A model generated the notes under the pieces. That model did no database searches and was not told the origin of the DNA. It saw only the letters and a program-made list of their open reading frames with translations. Shown here one piece after another: positions 32,897-41,421 of a DNA stretch of 64,000 bases. Position 1 is the first letter of the stretch. Every line of letters begins with the position of its first letter. A program made the translations under genes and the position numbers. Source of the stretch: Lentisphaerota bacterium (lineage in GTDB: Bacteria > Verrucomicrobiota > Kiritimatiellia > UBA8416 > JAIOPI01); NCBI GenBank assembly GCA_021413965.1, contig JAIOPI010000028.1, forward strand, positions 1 to 64,000, given 5' to 3'.

Positions 32897-35800
32897 TCAG
32901 TACCAGCGACGGAGGAAGCCGGAGGTTGCTGGGGCGGCCGTTTCGAGCAGCGGCAGAATGGCCTGCACGACTTCGTGGTTCATCAGCATGTCGCCGGGTG
33001 TCGGGGGGAGGCCGCGCTCGTTGAGGGCGGCCATTCTCATGGCACGGTACGGCGACCAGTCCGCGGACTCCTGGACATCCTCCAAAGCCGCCCGGCTTGC
33101 GGAGAAGACGAACAGGGATCGCGGGCGCTCGATGCGCAGGGGCTCGGCCTGCGACAGGACCATCCAGGCGCTGGCGAGGAACGTGGTTTCGCGCAGATTC
33201 ACCGACACGTGTCGCTGCAGCGGATCCAGTTCGAGGGCGCGGGTGAAGGCATGGTCCTGCTCCTTGACAGACAAGAGCAGGTTCGGCGCCAGGGCCAGCA
33301 ACCGCCCCCAGGCGTCGAGGTAGTCCGGATCCAATTCCACGGCGCGGTTGAAGTAGTCGAAGGCCTCACGGTCGCGGCCTTCGGCGCTGCGCAGGAGTCC
33401 GAGCAGGTACGGGATCTGCGGGCGGTCGGGGCTCACCTCGGCGGCATGGGTGAGCACGCGTTCGGCGGCGGATCGGCTGACGTCGTGGTCGAAAGCGCCC
33501 TCGCACCCGAAGCAGAAACTGGCGACCTGGCCGAACTGCTCGGGCATGCGCTGAAAGGCCGCCTCGTAATGCTCGCGGGCCTGATCGAGCTGGCCGAGTG
33601 CATACAGGCGTTCGGCCAGGCGCCACTGCACGCAGTAGGCATCGGCGAAGACGGCAGACGCCCGCGTGTAGAGGTCGACGCTGCGCTTGGTCAGTCCGAG
33701 CTGGGTGAAGGTGTCGCCCTCTTCGGCCAGGCGCACCGATTCGACGACACGCCGGCAGAAGGCGGCATCATCCTTCTGGTTGCGGGCTTCCAGAATATCG
33801 CCCAGCACGCGGTAAGCCCGGCAGCGGTCGCCCGCCTGCTGCTCGCCGTCGGTGGGATCGACCTTGAGCGCGAGGCGCACGGCGACCTCGGCTTCCTCGA
33901 GCTTGCCCTGCCGGCGCAGCAGTTCGGCTTTCCAGATCAGGGGGCGTTCTTCAAAGCGGTCGCGGTCATAGAGGGCGTCGAGCCACGCGATCAGGTCATC
34001 GCCGCCCATCGCGATCAGGAGCGCGTAGGCGTTGTCGTCGGCGGGGTGGTTCAGGAGATGATCGCGCACGATGCGGGTGGCGTCCGGCGTCCGTCCGACC
34101 GCGTGCAAGGCCGAGGCGAGCGCGACGCTCAACGCCTCGTCCCCGTAGCGGACATCCGCCAGATCGCCGACGCCCCACCAGGGCGCCTGTTCGGCCAGCG
34201 CGATCACGTCGGCTGGGCGGCCGGCGGCATCGTACAGGCGGACCAGCCACATCAGTTCGGCGAGCGGGCCGAAGGCGTAGCCCCGGCCGACCTGCGCCTG
34301 TTCGCGAGCCGCGTCGGCCAGCCCGTCCTGCAGGAGGGGTTCGAGCAGGGGGAATTGCCTGGCCTCCAGCAGCGGTTCGTACATGGGGCTGAGATCGAGG
34401 CGGCGGCGGAAGCCGTGGTCGTCCGCCTGGCCGGACAGGAGTCGTTGTCGCCGCTGTATCTCGCGGGCGGCGGCGACGCTTTCGGTCATCCACTCGGGAT
34501 GGGGGCCGAGTGCACCGAGCCGGCACAGGTTGGCCGCGAAGGTGAGGCATTGGTCGACGTGCAACTGCTGATCGGCGATGGACTCGGCCTGCACATCGTG
34601 GGCAAGGGTTTGGCGCATGTCGGCAACGGCGTCATCGAGGCGGTCGAGGGCGAGAAGGGCGGTGATCCGGCCCGCCTGGGCATGCATGCGTGCGGCAAAG
34701 GGGTTCTGAGGGTCATCGCGTTGCGCCGTGGCGAAGGCCAGCGCCGTCTCGGCCTTGGCGGTACTGAAGGCGGCGGCCACATAGTCGTCCCAGAAGTCGG
34801 ATGAGGGGCGGGCGTCGAGGAGGCGCTCATAGAACTGGTAGCGATTGGCCGCCAGCTCAAGTCGCCCTTCGCGCGTCCAGATGTCGCGCAGGGCATTGGC
34901 TGAGACGCGGTCGGGCGTTTGGGCCAGGACCTGCTGGACGGCATCGTCGACGCGGCCGGTGATGACGAGGCCCATGATGTAGACGTGACGGGCATGCTCC
35001 TGGTCGTCCGTCTCACCGTCGTCGCCGCGCCATGGCCGTTTGCCGGTGAACAGCGCGCTGAGCGTGCCCACGTCGCCAGGCCCATGGGCGGGGGAGGGGA
35101 AGCGCGCGGCGATGGCTTCATACAGCGCGAGATCGGTGACCGACTGCACGAGCCCCCACGGCGGCATCGTCAGGGTCTTCATTTTTTCGAGGGCGACCGA
35201 CTGGGCGATGGTCAGCGTGGGTCCGCTGGACGTGATGCGCAACTGCAGGTTGGGCTTGTCTAGGGCCTGGGCGATCAGGGTCCGGGTTTCATCGGCGCCG
35301 ACGAGGTTTGCGATGTCAGGAATCGCCAGCGTCTGCGGCACGGTGCCGGCGGGATCCCACATCTGGATCAGGGCCTGGAAGCAGCCGAGTAAGGCTTTGG
35401 CGTCATCCCGGTCCCGCAGGCGCATGGCGAATTCGCGGAGCGTGCGAATGGGTGTGCGCAGGTCATTCGGGCTGCCGTCGGCAATGGTTTTGAGTGAGGC
35501 GGCGAGGGCGTCGGCATCGCACGTGAGACCGGCGTCGTCGCGCATGAGCAGGTGGTTGAGGGCGCGCAAGGCGATCTCGTGTGTCACCTGGCTTCCGGTG
35601 GGTTGAGGGCGTGCGTCGAGAAGCTCGCGCATGTGCGACCAGCAGGCTGGCGGGGGCAGGGCCATCAGCAGGGCCGTCATGGAGGCGGGTGGCGGCGTGT
35701 CTGCATTGGGTGAGGCGGGCTGCAGCAGGAGGTCAGAGGGCGGGATGGCCCAGTAGGCATCGAGGAGGCCGACCCACTGGTAGGCCGTTTCAAAGGGAGG

Positions 35801-36169
35801 AAGATTCGTGCCTGCGTCACGGTAGGCGGCGAACCGGGCGAGCCAGGAGACGACCGTCGGCGGCACATTCGTCGCCGCCACGGGGGCGAGATGGGTGGCG
35901 AGTTGCGCACGCACGGCGGAGAGCACCGCGTCGGCGCCGAGGAGTTGGGGGGCGACTGTCGCGGTAGCGGCAGGGGACGGTGCGGCGTCCGATGCGGCGT
36001 TGGCGATGGCAGGCTGGGGGACGGCAGCGTCGGCGCTTGCGGCGGCCTCGGCAACGGCGGCGACGGCTTCCTCCGCCTGCAGGGGCAGCGCACGGAGGGC
36101 GAAGGCCTGGCCGATGAAGAATGAAAGCACGAGGGACAAGGCGTTGTGCAGACACGCGGGTTTGTTCAT
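32897..36169 (-). CDS. Large secreted TPR-containing protein
   Basis: The 1090-residue protein has a signal peptide (hydrophobic SLVLSFFIGQAFALRALPLQA, about 10-32), then an alanine- and proline-rich linker to about 75. A helical domain of unknown type continues to about 400, and TPR-like repeats run to the C-terminus, such as EEAEVAVRLALKVDPTDGEQ, QAREHYEAAFQRMPEQFGQ and EAFDYFNRAVELDPDYLDAWGRLL. It should be periplasmic or surface-exposed and act as a scaffold. It is the largest gene between 32.8 and 36.2 kb and is followed 124 bases upstream by the GGDEF regulator gene in the same direction. No enzyme motif was found. Confidence 0.8.
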   Translation of the reverse strand: MNKPACLHNALSLVLSFFIGQAFALRALPLQAEEAVAAVAEAAASADAAVPQPAIANAASDAAPSPAATATVAPQLLGADAVLSAVRAQLATHLAPVAATNVPPTVVSWLARFAAYRDAGTNLPPFETAYQWVGLLDAYWAIPPSDLLLQPASPNADTPPPASMTALLMALPPPACWSHMRELLDARPQPTGSQVTHEIALRALNHLLMRDDAGLTCDADALAASLKTIADGSPNDLRTPIRTLREFAMRLRDRDDAKALLGCFQALIQMWDPAGTVPQTLAIPDIANLVGADETRTLIAQALDKPNLQLRITSSGPTLTIAQSVALEKMKTLTMPPWGLVQSVTDLALYEAIAARFPSPAHGPGDVGTLSALFTGKRPWRGDDGETDDQEHARHVYIMGLVITGRVDDAVQQVLAQTPDRVSANALRDIWTREGRLELAANRYQFYERLLDARPSSDFWDDYVAAAFSTAKAETALAFATAQRDDPQNPFAARMHAQAGRITALLALDRLDDAVADMRQTLAHDVQAESIADQQLHVDQCLTFAANLCRLGALGPHPEWMTESVAAAREIQRRQRLLSGQADDHGFRRRLDLSPMYEPLLEARQFPLLEPLLQDGLADAAREQAQVGRGYAFGPLAELMWLVRLYDAAGRPADVIALAEQAPWWGVGDLADVRYGDEALSVALASALHAVGRTPDATRIVRDHLLNHPADDNAYALLIAMGGDDLIAWLDALYDRDRFEERPLIWKAELLRRQGKLEEAEVAVRLALKVDPTDGEQQAGDRCRAYRVLGDILEARNQKDDAAFCRRVVESVRLAEEGDTFTQLGLTKRSVDLYTRASAVFADAYCVQWRLAERLYALGQLDQAREHYEAAFQRMPEQFGQVASFCFGCEGAFDHDVSRSAAERVLTHAAEVSPDRPQIPYLLGLLRSAEGRDREAFDYFNRAVELDPDYLDAWGRLLALAPNLLLSVKEQDHAFTRALELDPLQRHVSVNLRETTFLASAWMVLSQAEPLRIERPRSLFVFSASRAALEDVQESADWSPYRAMRMAALNERGLPPTPGDMLMNHEVVQAILPLLETAAPATSGFLRRWY

Positions 36170-36293
36170 GACGGGCGTACTCCTTCCTGAACGTCAGCTG
36201 GCCGGTTCGGGCACATGGACCCGCTTGCGGCGCGATTGGCGCGTCTGTGCAAGTTGGTTTCCTGCATCATAGGCCACGCCACGTGCGGACGGA

Positions 36294-37481
36294 TTAGCGT
36301 GCAGCACGTCCGGCGGCGATGGCACCGGGGGTGTAGAAATCAAGACCGTTGCCGGGATAGCAGTGACCGCGGAAGGCCCCCCCGGCGGCCTTCTTCATTT
36401 CCTTCACCTGGAGCAGCGCCCAGTCGGACGCATTGATCAGGTGGTTCTTCGCCTCGACCACCGCCCTGATGGCGTCGTCCCGGTTCTGGCGCTCCTGGTC
36501 AATGCCCGTGGAGTTCAGGAACTCCTTCCTGACGTACAAGTCAAAGGTGAGTGTCGCAATGCCGGCGCTGAAGGTCACCATGTCGGGAAGCCCCTTATCC
36601 GGCTGTCGCGATTGATTGGCGAACTCCCAGGCATGGCGCGTCACGGCGGCCTGGGCGTTGAGGGTATTGGTGCCAGGCATGATGATGCCGAACTCTTCGC
36701 CGCCGTATCGAGCGAGGAAGTCTCCGGCCCGCAAGCGGGAGGAGATGCCGCTGGCGACTTCGATCAACACGTAGTCGCCCTGCCGATGCCCGTAGCGGTC
36801 GTTGAATTTCTTGAAGTCATCGAGGTCAAACAACACCAGTGACAGGTCGTAGCAGTCGAGCTGGCCATACTGAGGATTCTGGAGCGCTTTACGCAGGTGC
36901 CGTCCCCAGATCCGGATTTGCTCGTCGAGTTTGTCATCGAGCATGCCCCGGTTGGGAATGTTCAGCATGGCGTCCAGTCCGTTGCGGGCTTCGCGCTCCT
37001 GGCGCAGGAGGGCGGTGCGAATGCGGAGCCGGAATTGGTGGAAATCCTTGGCCGGAAGCGGCTTCTCCATGAAGTCCCAGACGCGCCCGAGGCGCAGGAG
37101 TTCCTCGAGAATGATCATGTCGCCACGACCGCTGATGACAAAGAATCCGGTGGAAACGCCGAAGTATTCTTCGAAGTTCTGAATCAGGGTCAGACCTTCG
37201 CGGTTGTTCTCGCCGAGGAAGAGGTCCATGACGACCAGGTCTGGTGGCGGGTGGCTGTCCAGGACGTGCTTAAGTTCGGCCTCGTTGCGCGCGGCAAACA
37301 CCTGATAGCCGTCCGTGCGGATGATGGAGGCCAGCAGTTCCGCGAGATGCTCTTCGTCATCCATGATGACGATGATGTAGTCCGCCGGCGCCTTGGAGAG
37401 TTGTCCGTCGGCACCGCGCCGTGCATCCGGAAGTTTTTGCCCGGATGCAGGGAATGGACCAGTCGTCTCGGCTGTAATCAT
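36294..37481 (-). CDS. Response regulator with GGDEF diguanylate cyclase domain
   Basis: The 395-residue cytoplasmic protein has a receiver domain at about 35-160. The phospho-acceptor is the aspartate of VVMDLFLGEN, MDDEEH forms the acidic pocket, and the lysine of EKPLP sits at the usual fifth-strand position. A diguanylate cyclase domain follows at about 210-350, with FDLDDFKKFND and the intact active-site motif RYGGEEFG. It should make c-di-GMP when phosphorylated. A short helical linker (QEREARNGLDAM) joins the parts, and the last 50 residues are unassigned. The RxxD inhibitory site is not evident. No histidine kinase gene is near. A basic leader of 34 residues precedes the receiver, so the start is uncertain. 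Confidence 0.9.
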   Translation of the reverse strand: MITAETTGPFPASGQKLPDARRGADGQLSKAPADYIIVIMDDEEHLAELLASIIRTDGYQVFAARNEAELKHVLDSHPPPDLVVMDLFLGENNREGLTLIQNFEEYFGVSTGFFVISGRGDMIILEELLRLGRVWDFMEKPLPAKDFHQFRLRIRTALLRQEREARNGLDAMLNIPNRGMLDDKLDEQIRIWGRHLRKALQNPQYGQLDCYDLSLVLFDLDDFKKFNDRYGHRQGDYVLIEVASGISSRLRAGDFLARYGGEEFGIIMPGTNTLNAQAAVTRHAWEFANQSRQPDKGLPDMVTFSAGIATLTFDLYVRKEFLNSTGIDQERQNRDDAIRAVVEAKNHLINASDWALLQVKEMKKAAGGAFRGHCYPGNGLDFYTPGAIAAGRAAR

Positions 37482-37563
37482 GGGGGCCGTGCGCTCGACG
37501 TCACCAACTGCCTACGTGGTCGAACGCTAGCAGCCTGTGCCCTGAGCCGTCAAGCGTCGCCGA

Positions 37564-37591
37564 CATGCCGCACCGGGCCCGGTGCGGCATG
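37564..37591. repeat. Perfect 28-bp GC-rich palindrome between the GGDEF gene and tRNA-Gly
   Basis: The half-site CATGCCGCACCGGG (37564-37577) is followed directly by its exact reverse complement (37578-37591). It lies in the divergent region between the leftward GGDEF regulator and the rightward tRNA-Gly. It is not between converging genes, so a terminator role is not expected. A dimeric regulator's operator or a cruciform is possible. Confidence 0.85.
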
Positions 37592-37727
37592 CGTGGTGTG
37601 GGCCTGGGGCCAGAGACCAGGCTGGCAGGCGTCGGCGCGCAGTGCGTGCGCCTGCCGCGCGCGGAGCGGGCCGACTCCTCGCTTGACCCGTCCGCGCGGT
37701 ATCGGCATCATGGTTGCCTTGTCTCAC

Positions 37728-37801
37728 GCGGGTGTTGCTTAGTGGTAAAGCTCCAGCCTTCCAAGCTGGTCACGCGGGTTCGATTCCCGCCACCCGCTCC
37801 A
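37728..37801 (+). tRNA. tRNA-Gly (anticodon TCC)
   Basis: A 74-base cloverleaf is complete. Acceptor arms GCGGGTG/CACCCGC pair fully. The anticodon stem CCAGC/GCTGG encloses CTTCCAA (anticodon TCC), the T arm is GCGGG-TTCGATT-CCCGC, and CCA is encoded at 37799-37801. The convergent outer-membrane protein gene stops one base beyond it. Confidence 0.97.
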
Positions 37802-37802
37802 A

Positions 37803-38468
37803 TCAGAATTGCAGGCCGGCCTTGACATAGGCACCTTCGAGACTGCTGTCACCGATATCCTGATCCATCCACGTCGCGTCGCCCTTGGAGACGTCGAACT
37901 GGTAGCCTCCGCCAATGAGAAAGCTCACGGCCTTGAGTGGAACTTCCAGGAGGAGGTCCACATTCGCAACCACTCCATCATCAAACTCGACGTCATCCTC
38001 GGCTCCGCGGGCGGCGATGACATCACCGGCTGGCGTCACGTCACCTTCGAAGACGCGAATCGTCACGTCGGAATTCACGAGCACGTAGGAGATGCCCGCC
38101 GTTATCCGGGCGAGGAGCTTGTCGCTGAGTGCGTAGCGGTAGGCTCCCACGGCCCCAAGCGGAATCATCATGGCGTCGCCGTCCATCGCGCCGCCCTCGA
38201 CGTGCATTCGACCGCCGCCGGCATCCGTCACTTCGGACGATTCGTCCTCGTCGGCCTCCCACTGTTCGATTCCGGCGCGGAGACCAAGCGCCCAGTTTGC
38301 ATCAGACCAGAACGTGGCCGTCACCGCGGCGCCATAGGCGGCATCCCAGTTCTCCTCGCTGGGAAACAGATAGGACCCGGTGACGTCCACGTGTGGTGTC
38401 AGACCAGCCACGGCCCCCTGGCAAACGAACGCTCCTGCGACGAGTATGACGCTAAACAGCTTCTTCAT
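37803..38468 (-). CDS. Small outer-membrane beta-barrel protein
   Basis: The 221-residue product has a Sec signal peptide (KKLFSVILVAGAFVCQGAVA, cleavage near 21). It is otherwise made of alternating hydrophobic beta strands separated by acidic turns and ends in GAYVKAGLQF, with the terminal phenylalanine that BAM-inserted barrels carry. The size and pattern suggest an eight-stranded OmpA- or OmpW-like porin of unknown role. A GGAGG site lies six bases before the ATG at 38468. It converges tightly on tRNA-Gly. Confidence 0.8.
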   Translation of the reverse strand: MKKLFSVILVAGAFVCQGAVAGLTPHVDVTGSYLFPSEENWDAAYGAAVTATFWSDANWALGLRAGIEQWEADEDESSEVTDAGGGRMHVEGGAMDGDAMMIPLGAVGAYRYALSDKLLARITAGISYVLVNSDVTIRVFEGDVTPAGDVIAARGAEDDVEFDDGVVANVDLLLEVPLKAVSFLIGGGYQFDVSKGDATWMDQDIGDSSLEGAYVKAGLQF

Positions 38469-38800
38469 GTGCGGCCTCCGTTGTTTACGAGCAACGATTC
38501 CACAGTGGCTTCGTCATCGGTTCGCTGCACATGGGCAGCGTCAAACCGGTCCGCAGTTGCCGTCCTTTCTCTACTGTGATGGTCGGATTAGGAGCCGTGG
38601 TCGTCAAGTCGGGCAAGTTCCTTTTCTGGCCTCAGGTATTCCCCTATACCGACGGTCGCTGTCTATCGTGTTAGATTCCTAACGTGGCGCTATTTACGAC
38701 TGCGCGAGCCCTTGACCCACCTGTCGGTGTGGCCTACGATGGCGCGGTCTTTGACGGGGCGGGTGGTATTTCCGGGACAAGCTCAATCACGAGGTGGGGC
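38469..38800. other. Divergent intergenic region (332 bases)
   Basis: This gap separates the leftward outer-membrane protein gene from the rightward ROK-ppx-ppk operon. The only structure seen is a small GTTAG-ATTC-CTAAC hairpin near 38669. No open frame with a plausible ribosome site is visible. It should contain both promoters. Confidence 0.6.
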
Positions 38801-39796
38801 ATGGCTGACGACACCAAGCGCAAGTACTGGGTGGGGTTTGACCTGGGCGGCACGAAGATGATGTCGATTGTCTTCGACAACGACCTGCACATTCTCGCTC
38901 GCGATCGAAAGAAGACCAAGGGCCACGAGGGCGTTCAGGCCGGCATGTCGCGCATCTGCGATCTGATCCGCGAGACCTTGCAGCAGGCCGGCATCAAGAG
39001 TGATGAATTGCAGGGCATCGGGGTGGGCTCACCGGGCCCGCTGGATCTGAATCGCGGCGTGATTCTCGACACGCCGAATCTCGGCTGGAAGGAAGCGCCG
39101 CTGCGGAAGACGCTGGAGAATGCGTTCGGCTGTCCCGCCGCGGTGATCAACGACGTCGATGCCGGCGTCTACGGCGAATACCGCGCGGGCGGCGCCAAGG
39201 GTGCGCGCTGCGTGGTGGGCATTTTCCCCGGGACAGGGATTGGCGGTGGTTGCGTCTACGACGGGCAGTTGATCCGCGGCAAGACGTTGTCGGCCTTTGA
39301 AATCGGGCACATTCCCCTGATGCCGGACGGCCCGCTCTGCGGCTGCGGGAACCGCGGCTGCCTGGAAGCGATCGCCAGCCGGCTGGCCATTTCCGCGGCG
39401 GCGGCCGCCGCCGCCTATCGCGGCGACGCACCTCACTTGATGGAGGAGGCCGGGACGGATCTGCGCGAAATTCGCAGCGGCATGCTGGCGCGCGCCATCG
39501 AGGAAGGGGACGACGCCATCAAGCGTATCGTGGCCGATGCGGCGCGCTGGATCGGGCGGGGACTGGCCTGCGCGGTAAACCTGATGGCGCCCGACGTGGT
39601 GCTGCTGGGCGGCGGACTCGTCGAGGCCATGCCCAAGCTCTTCGAGAAGGAAGTGTCCCGCGGGCTGGAAGACGGCGTCATGGCGCCCTTTCGCGGCCAA
39701 TACGACTTGCGACTGGCGAAACTGGGTGACGATGCCGGAGCGACCGGGGCCGCGGCCTGGGCGCAGGATTCCTGCAAGGGAGAAAAGGGCAAGTGA
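38801..39796 (+). CDS. ROK-family sugar kinase (glucokinase-like)
   Basis: The 331-residue kinase has the N-terminal ATP-binding GFDLGGTKMMSIV near residue 11. It also has IGVGSPGPLDLNRGVI near 69, the catalytic aspartate in VINDVDAGVYGEY near 110, FPGTGIGGGC near 137, and the ROK zinc site GHIPLMPDG with CGCGNRGCLE near 168-190. Such enzymes phosphorylate glucose, N-acetylglucosamine or N-acetylmannosamine in the cytoplasm. The ATG at 38801 has a GAGG site; an upstream frame extension is less likely. Its stop overlaps the start of ppx. A polyphosphate-dependent kinase is possible from context. However, to my knowledge the actinobacterial polyphosphate glucokinases lack this zinc motif, and this protein has it. 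Confidence 0.9.
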   Translation: MADDTKRKYWVGFDLGGTKMMSIVFDNDLHILARDRKKTKGHEGVQAGMSRICDLIRETLQQAGIKSDELQGIGVGSPGPLDLNRGVILDTPNLGWKEAPLRKTLENAFGCPAAVINDVDAGVYGEYRAGGAKGARCVVGIFPGTGIGGGCVYDGQLIRGKTLSAFEIGHIPLMPDGPLCGCGNRGCLEAIASRLAISAAAAAAAYRGDAPHLMEEAGTDLREIRSGMLARAIEEGDDAIKRIVADAARWIGRGLACAVNLMAPDVVLLGGGLVEAMPKLFEKEVSRGLEDGVMAPFRGQYDLRLAKLGDDAGATGAAAWAQDSCKGEKGK

Positions 39797-41421
39797 CCGT
39801 GGCGCCCCACAACGCCCCGCTGCCGAGTCCGGTTCCCCGTGCGCCGGACGCGCCGATGGGAGCGGTGCGCACGGTCGCCGTCATCGACATTGGCACCAAT
39901 TCGGTGCGCGTGAACATTGCCGAGATTGACGCCTCCGGACGGGTGCAGCCTTTGGATACGCTGACGCAGCCGGTGAGCCTGGGCAAGGACACGTTCATGA
40001 GCGGGGTGATCGAGAAGAGCACGATCGCCAAGGTCATCGAGGTGCTCAAGAGCTTCCGCGCGGTGATGGAGCAGTACCACGTCACGCAGCCTGAGCAGAT
40101 TCGCGCGGTGGCGACGAGCGCGGTGCGCGAAGCGCGCAACAGCGATGCCTTTGTCGACCGCCTTTACATAGCCACCGGCATTGCGGTGAACGTGATCGAT
40201 GCCGCGGAAGAAACACGGCTGACGTACCAGAGCATCATGCCGCACATCGCCGCGGATCCGAAGCTGGCGGAGTCGACCACGCTCGTGGTGGAGGTGGGCG
40301 GGGGCAACACGGAAGTCCTGGCGCTGCGGAACAAGGACGTGCTGTATTCGCACAATTACCGGTTCGGCTCGCGCCGCCTGCGCGAGATGCTGGAGAAGTA
40401 CCGGATTGTGGACGCGCGCCTGCGCAAGCTGATGGAGCGCCAGGTCGAGGTCATTGTCGAGCAGGTGCGCCAGAACGTGGATCTGCCGCACGCGCCGAAC
40501 GTCATCATGCTGGGCGGCGAGGCGCGCTTTGCGGCCGACCAGCTGATGGGGGAATGGGACAGCCACAACCTGGCCAAGGTGTCGGTGGCCAAGCTCACGC
40601 ATTTTGTGGACGACATCCTCACCCTCACGGTCGAGGACCTGGTTCGGAAATACAAGCTGCTGTTCCCGGAGGCGGAGACGCTGGTGCCAACGCTGCTGGC
40701 GTACCTGCAGATGGCGCGGGCGATGAAGGTGCGCCACCTGCTGGTGTCAAAGGCGACGATGCGGGACGGGTTGCTGGTGGAGATGGCCACCGGGGGCGCG
40801 TGGTCGGACGAATTCTTCCAGCAGACGGTGCGCTCGGCGATCGACCTGGGGAGGAAGTACCAGTTCGACGAGGCACATGCGCTGCACGTGACGTCGCTGT
40901 GCGGCGCGATGTTCGACGCGCTGCGGCAGGAGCACCGTCTCGACCGGCGCTACGGGCTGCTGCTGCATATCGCGGCGTTGCTGCACGAAATTGGCGGTTT
41001 CGTCAACAGCCAGGGCCACCACAAGCATTCGATGTACCTGATCGTGAACAGCGAGCTGTTCGGCATGGGGCAGCGGGATCTCCTGATCAGCGGGCTGATT
41101 GCGCGCTATCACCGGCGCGCCGAGCCGCAGCCGACGCACGAGGAATACGTGGCCCTGGATCGCGAGTCGCGCATTGCGGTCGCGAAGCTCGCGTCGATCC
41201 TGCGCGTGGCCGACGCGCTGGACCGGGCGCACGTGCAGCGCATCCGCCATATCACCTGCACGCTGCAGGACGGCGACTTCGTGATCGGGATTCCCGATGT
41301 GGATGACCTGAGCCTGGAGCAGGTGGCGCTGCACCAGAAGGGGACGATGTTCGAGGATGTCTACGGCAAGCGGGTCGTGCTGCGCAAGGTGCAGGCGGCG
41401 GCACCGGCGGGAGCGCCATGA
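39793..41421 (+). CDS. ppx: Exopolyphosphatase / pppGpp phosphohydrolase (Ppx/GppA)
   Basis: Ppx removes terminal phosphate from polyphosphate, and GppA-type members also act on pppGpp. The 542-residue protein has the ASKHA domain with VAVIDIGTNSVRVNI near residue 28, AVATSAVREARNS near 104, VVEVGGGNTEV near 166 and the LGGEAR motif near 238. A C-terminal HD-type domain (LLLHIAALLHEIGGF near 392) follows. The GTG at 39793 overlaps the ROK stop (GTGA), suggesting coupling. A later ATG at 39859 directly before the first strand is an alternative start. The stop overlaps ppk. Confidence 0.9.
   Translation: MTVAPHNAPLPSPVPRAPDAPMGAVRTVAVIDIGTNSVRVNIAEIDASGRVQPLDTLTQPVSLGKDTFMSGVIEKSTIAKVIEVLKSFRAVMEQYHVTQPEQIRAVATSAVREARNSDAFVDRLYIATGIAVNVIDAAEETRLTYQSIMPHIAADPKLAESTTLVVEVGGGNTEVLALRNKDVLYSHNYRFGSRRLREMLEKYRIVDARLRKLMERQVEVIVEQVRQNVDLPHAPNVIMLGGEARFAADQLMGEWDSHNLAKVSVAKLTHFVDDILTLTVEDLVRKYKLLFPEAETLVPTLLAYLQMARAMKVRHLLVSKATMRDGLLVEMATGGAWSDEFFQQTVRSAIDLGRKYQFDEAHALHVTSLCGAMFDALRQEHRLDRRYGLLLHIAALLHEIGGFVNSQGHHKHSMYLIVNSELFGMGQRDLLISGLIARYHRRAEPQPTHEEYVALDRESRIAVAKLASILRVADALDRAHVQRIRHITCTLQDGDFVIGIPDVDDLSLEQVALHQKGTMFEDVYGKRVVLRKVQAAAPAGAP

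Noticed and set aside
32975..34804. Long plus-strand open frame opposite the large TPR protein gene
   Set aside because: The composition is glycine- and valine-rich without motifs, and the minus strand has TPR repeats and a signal peptide.
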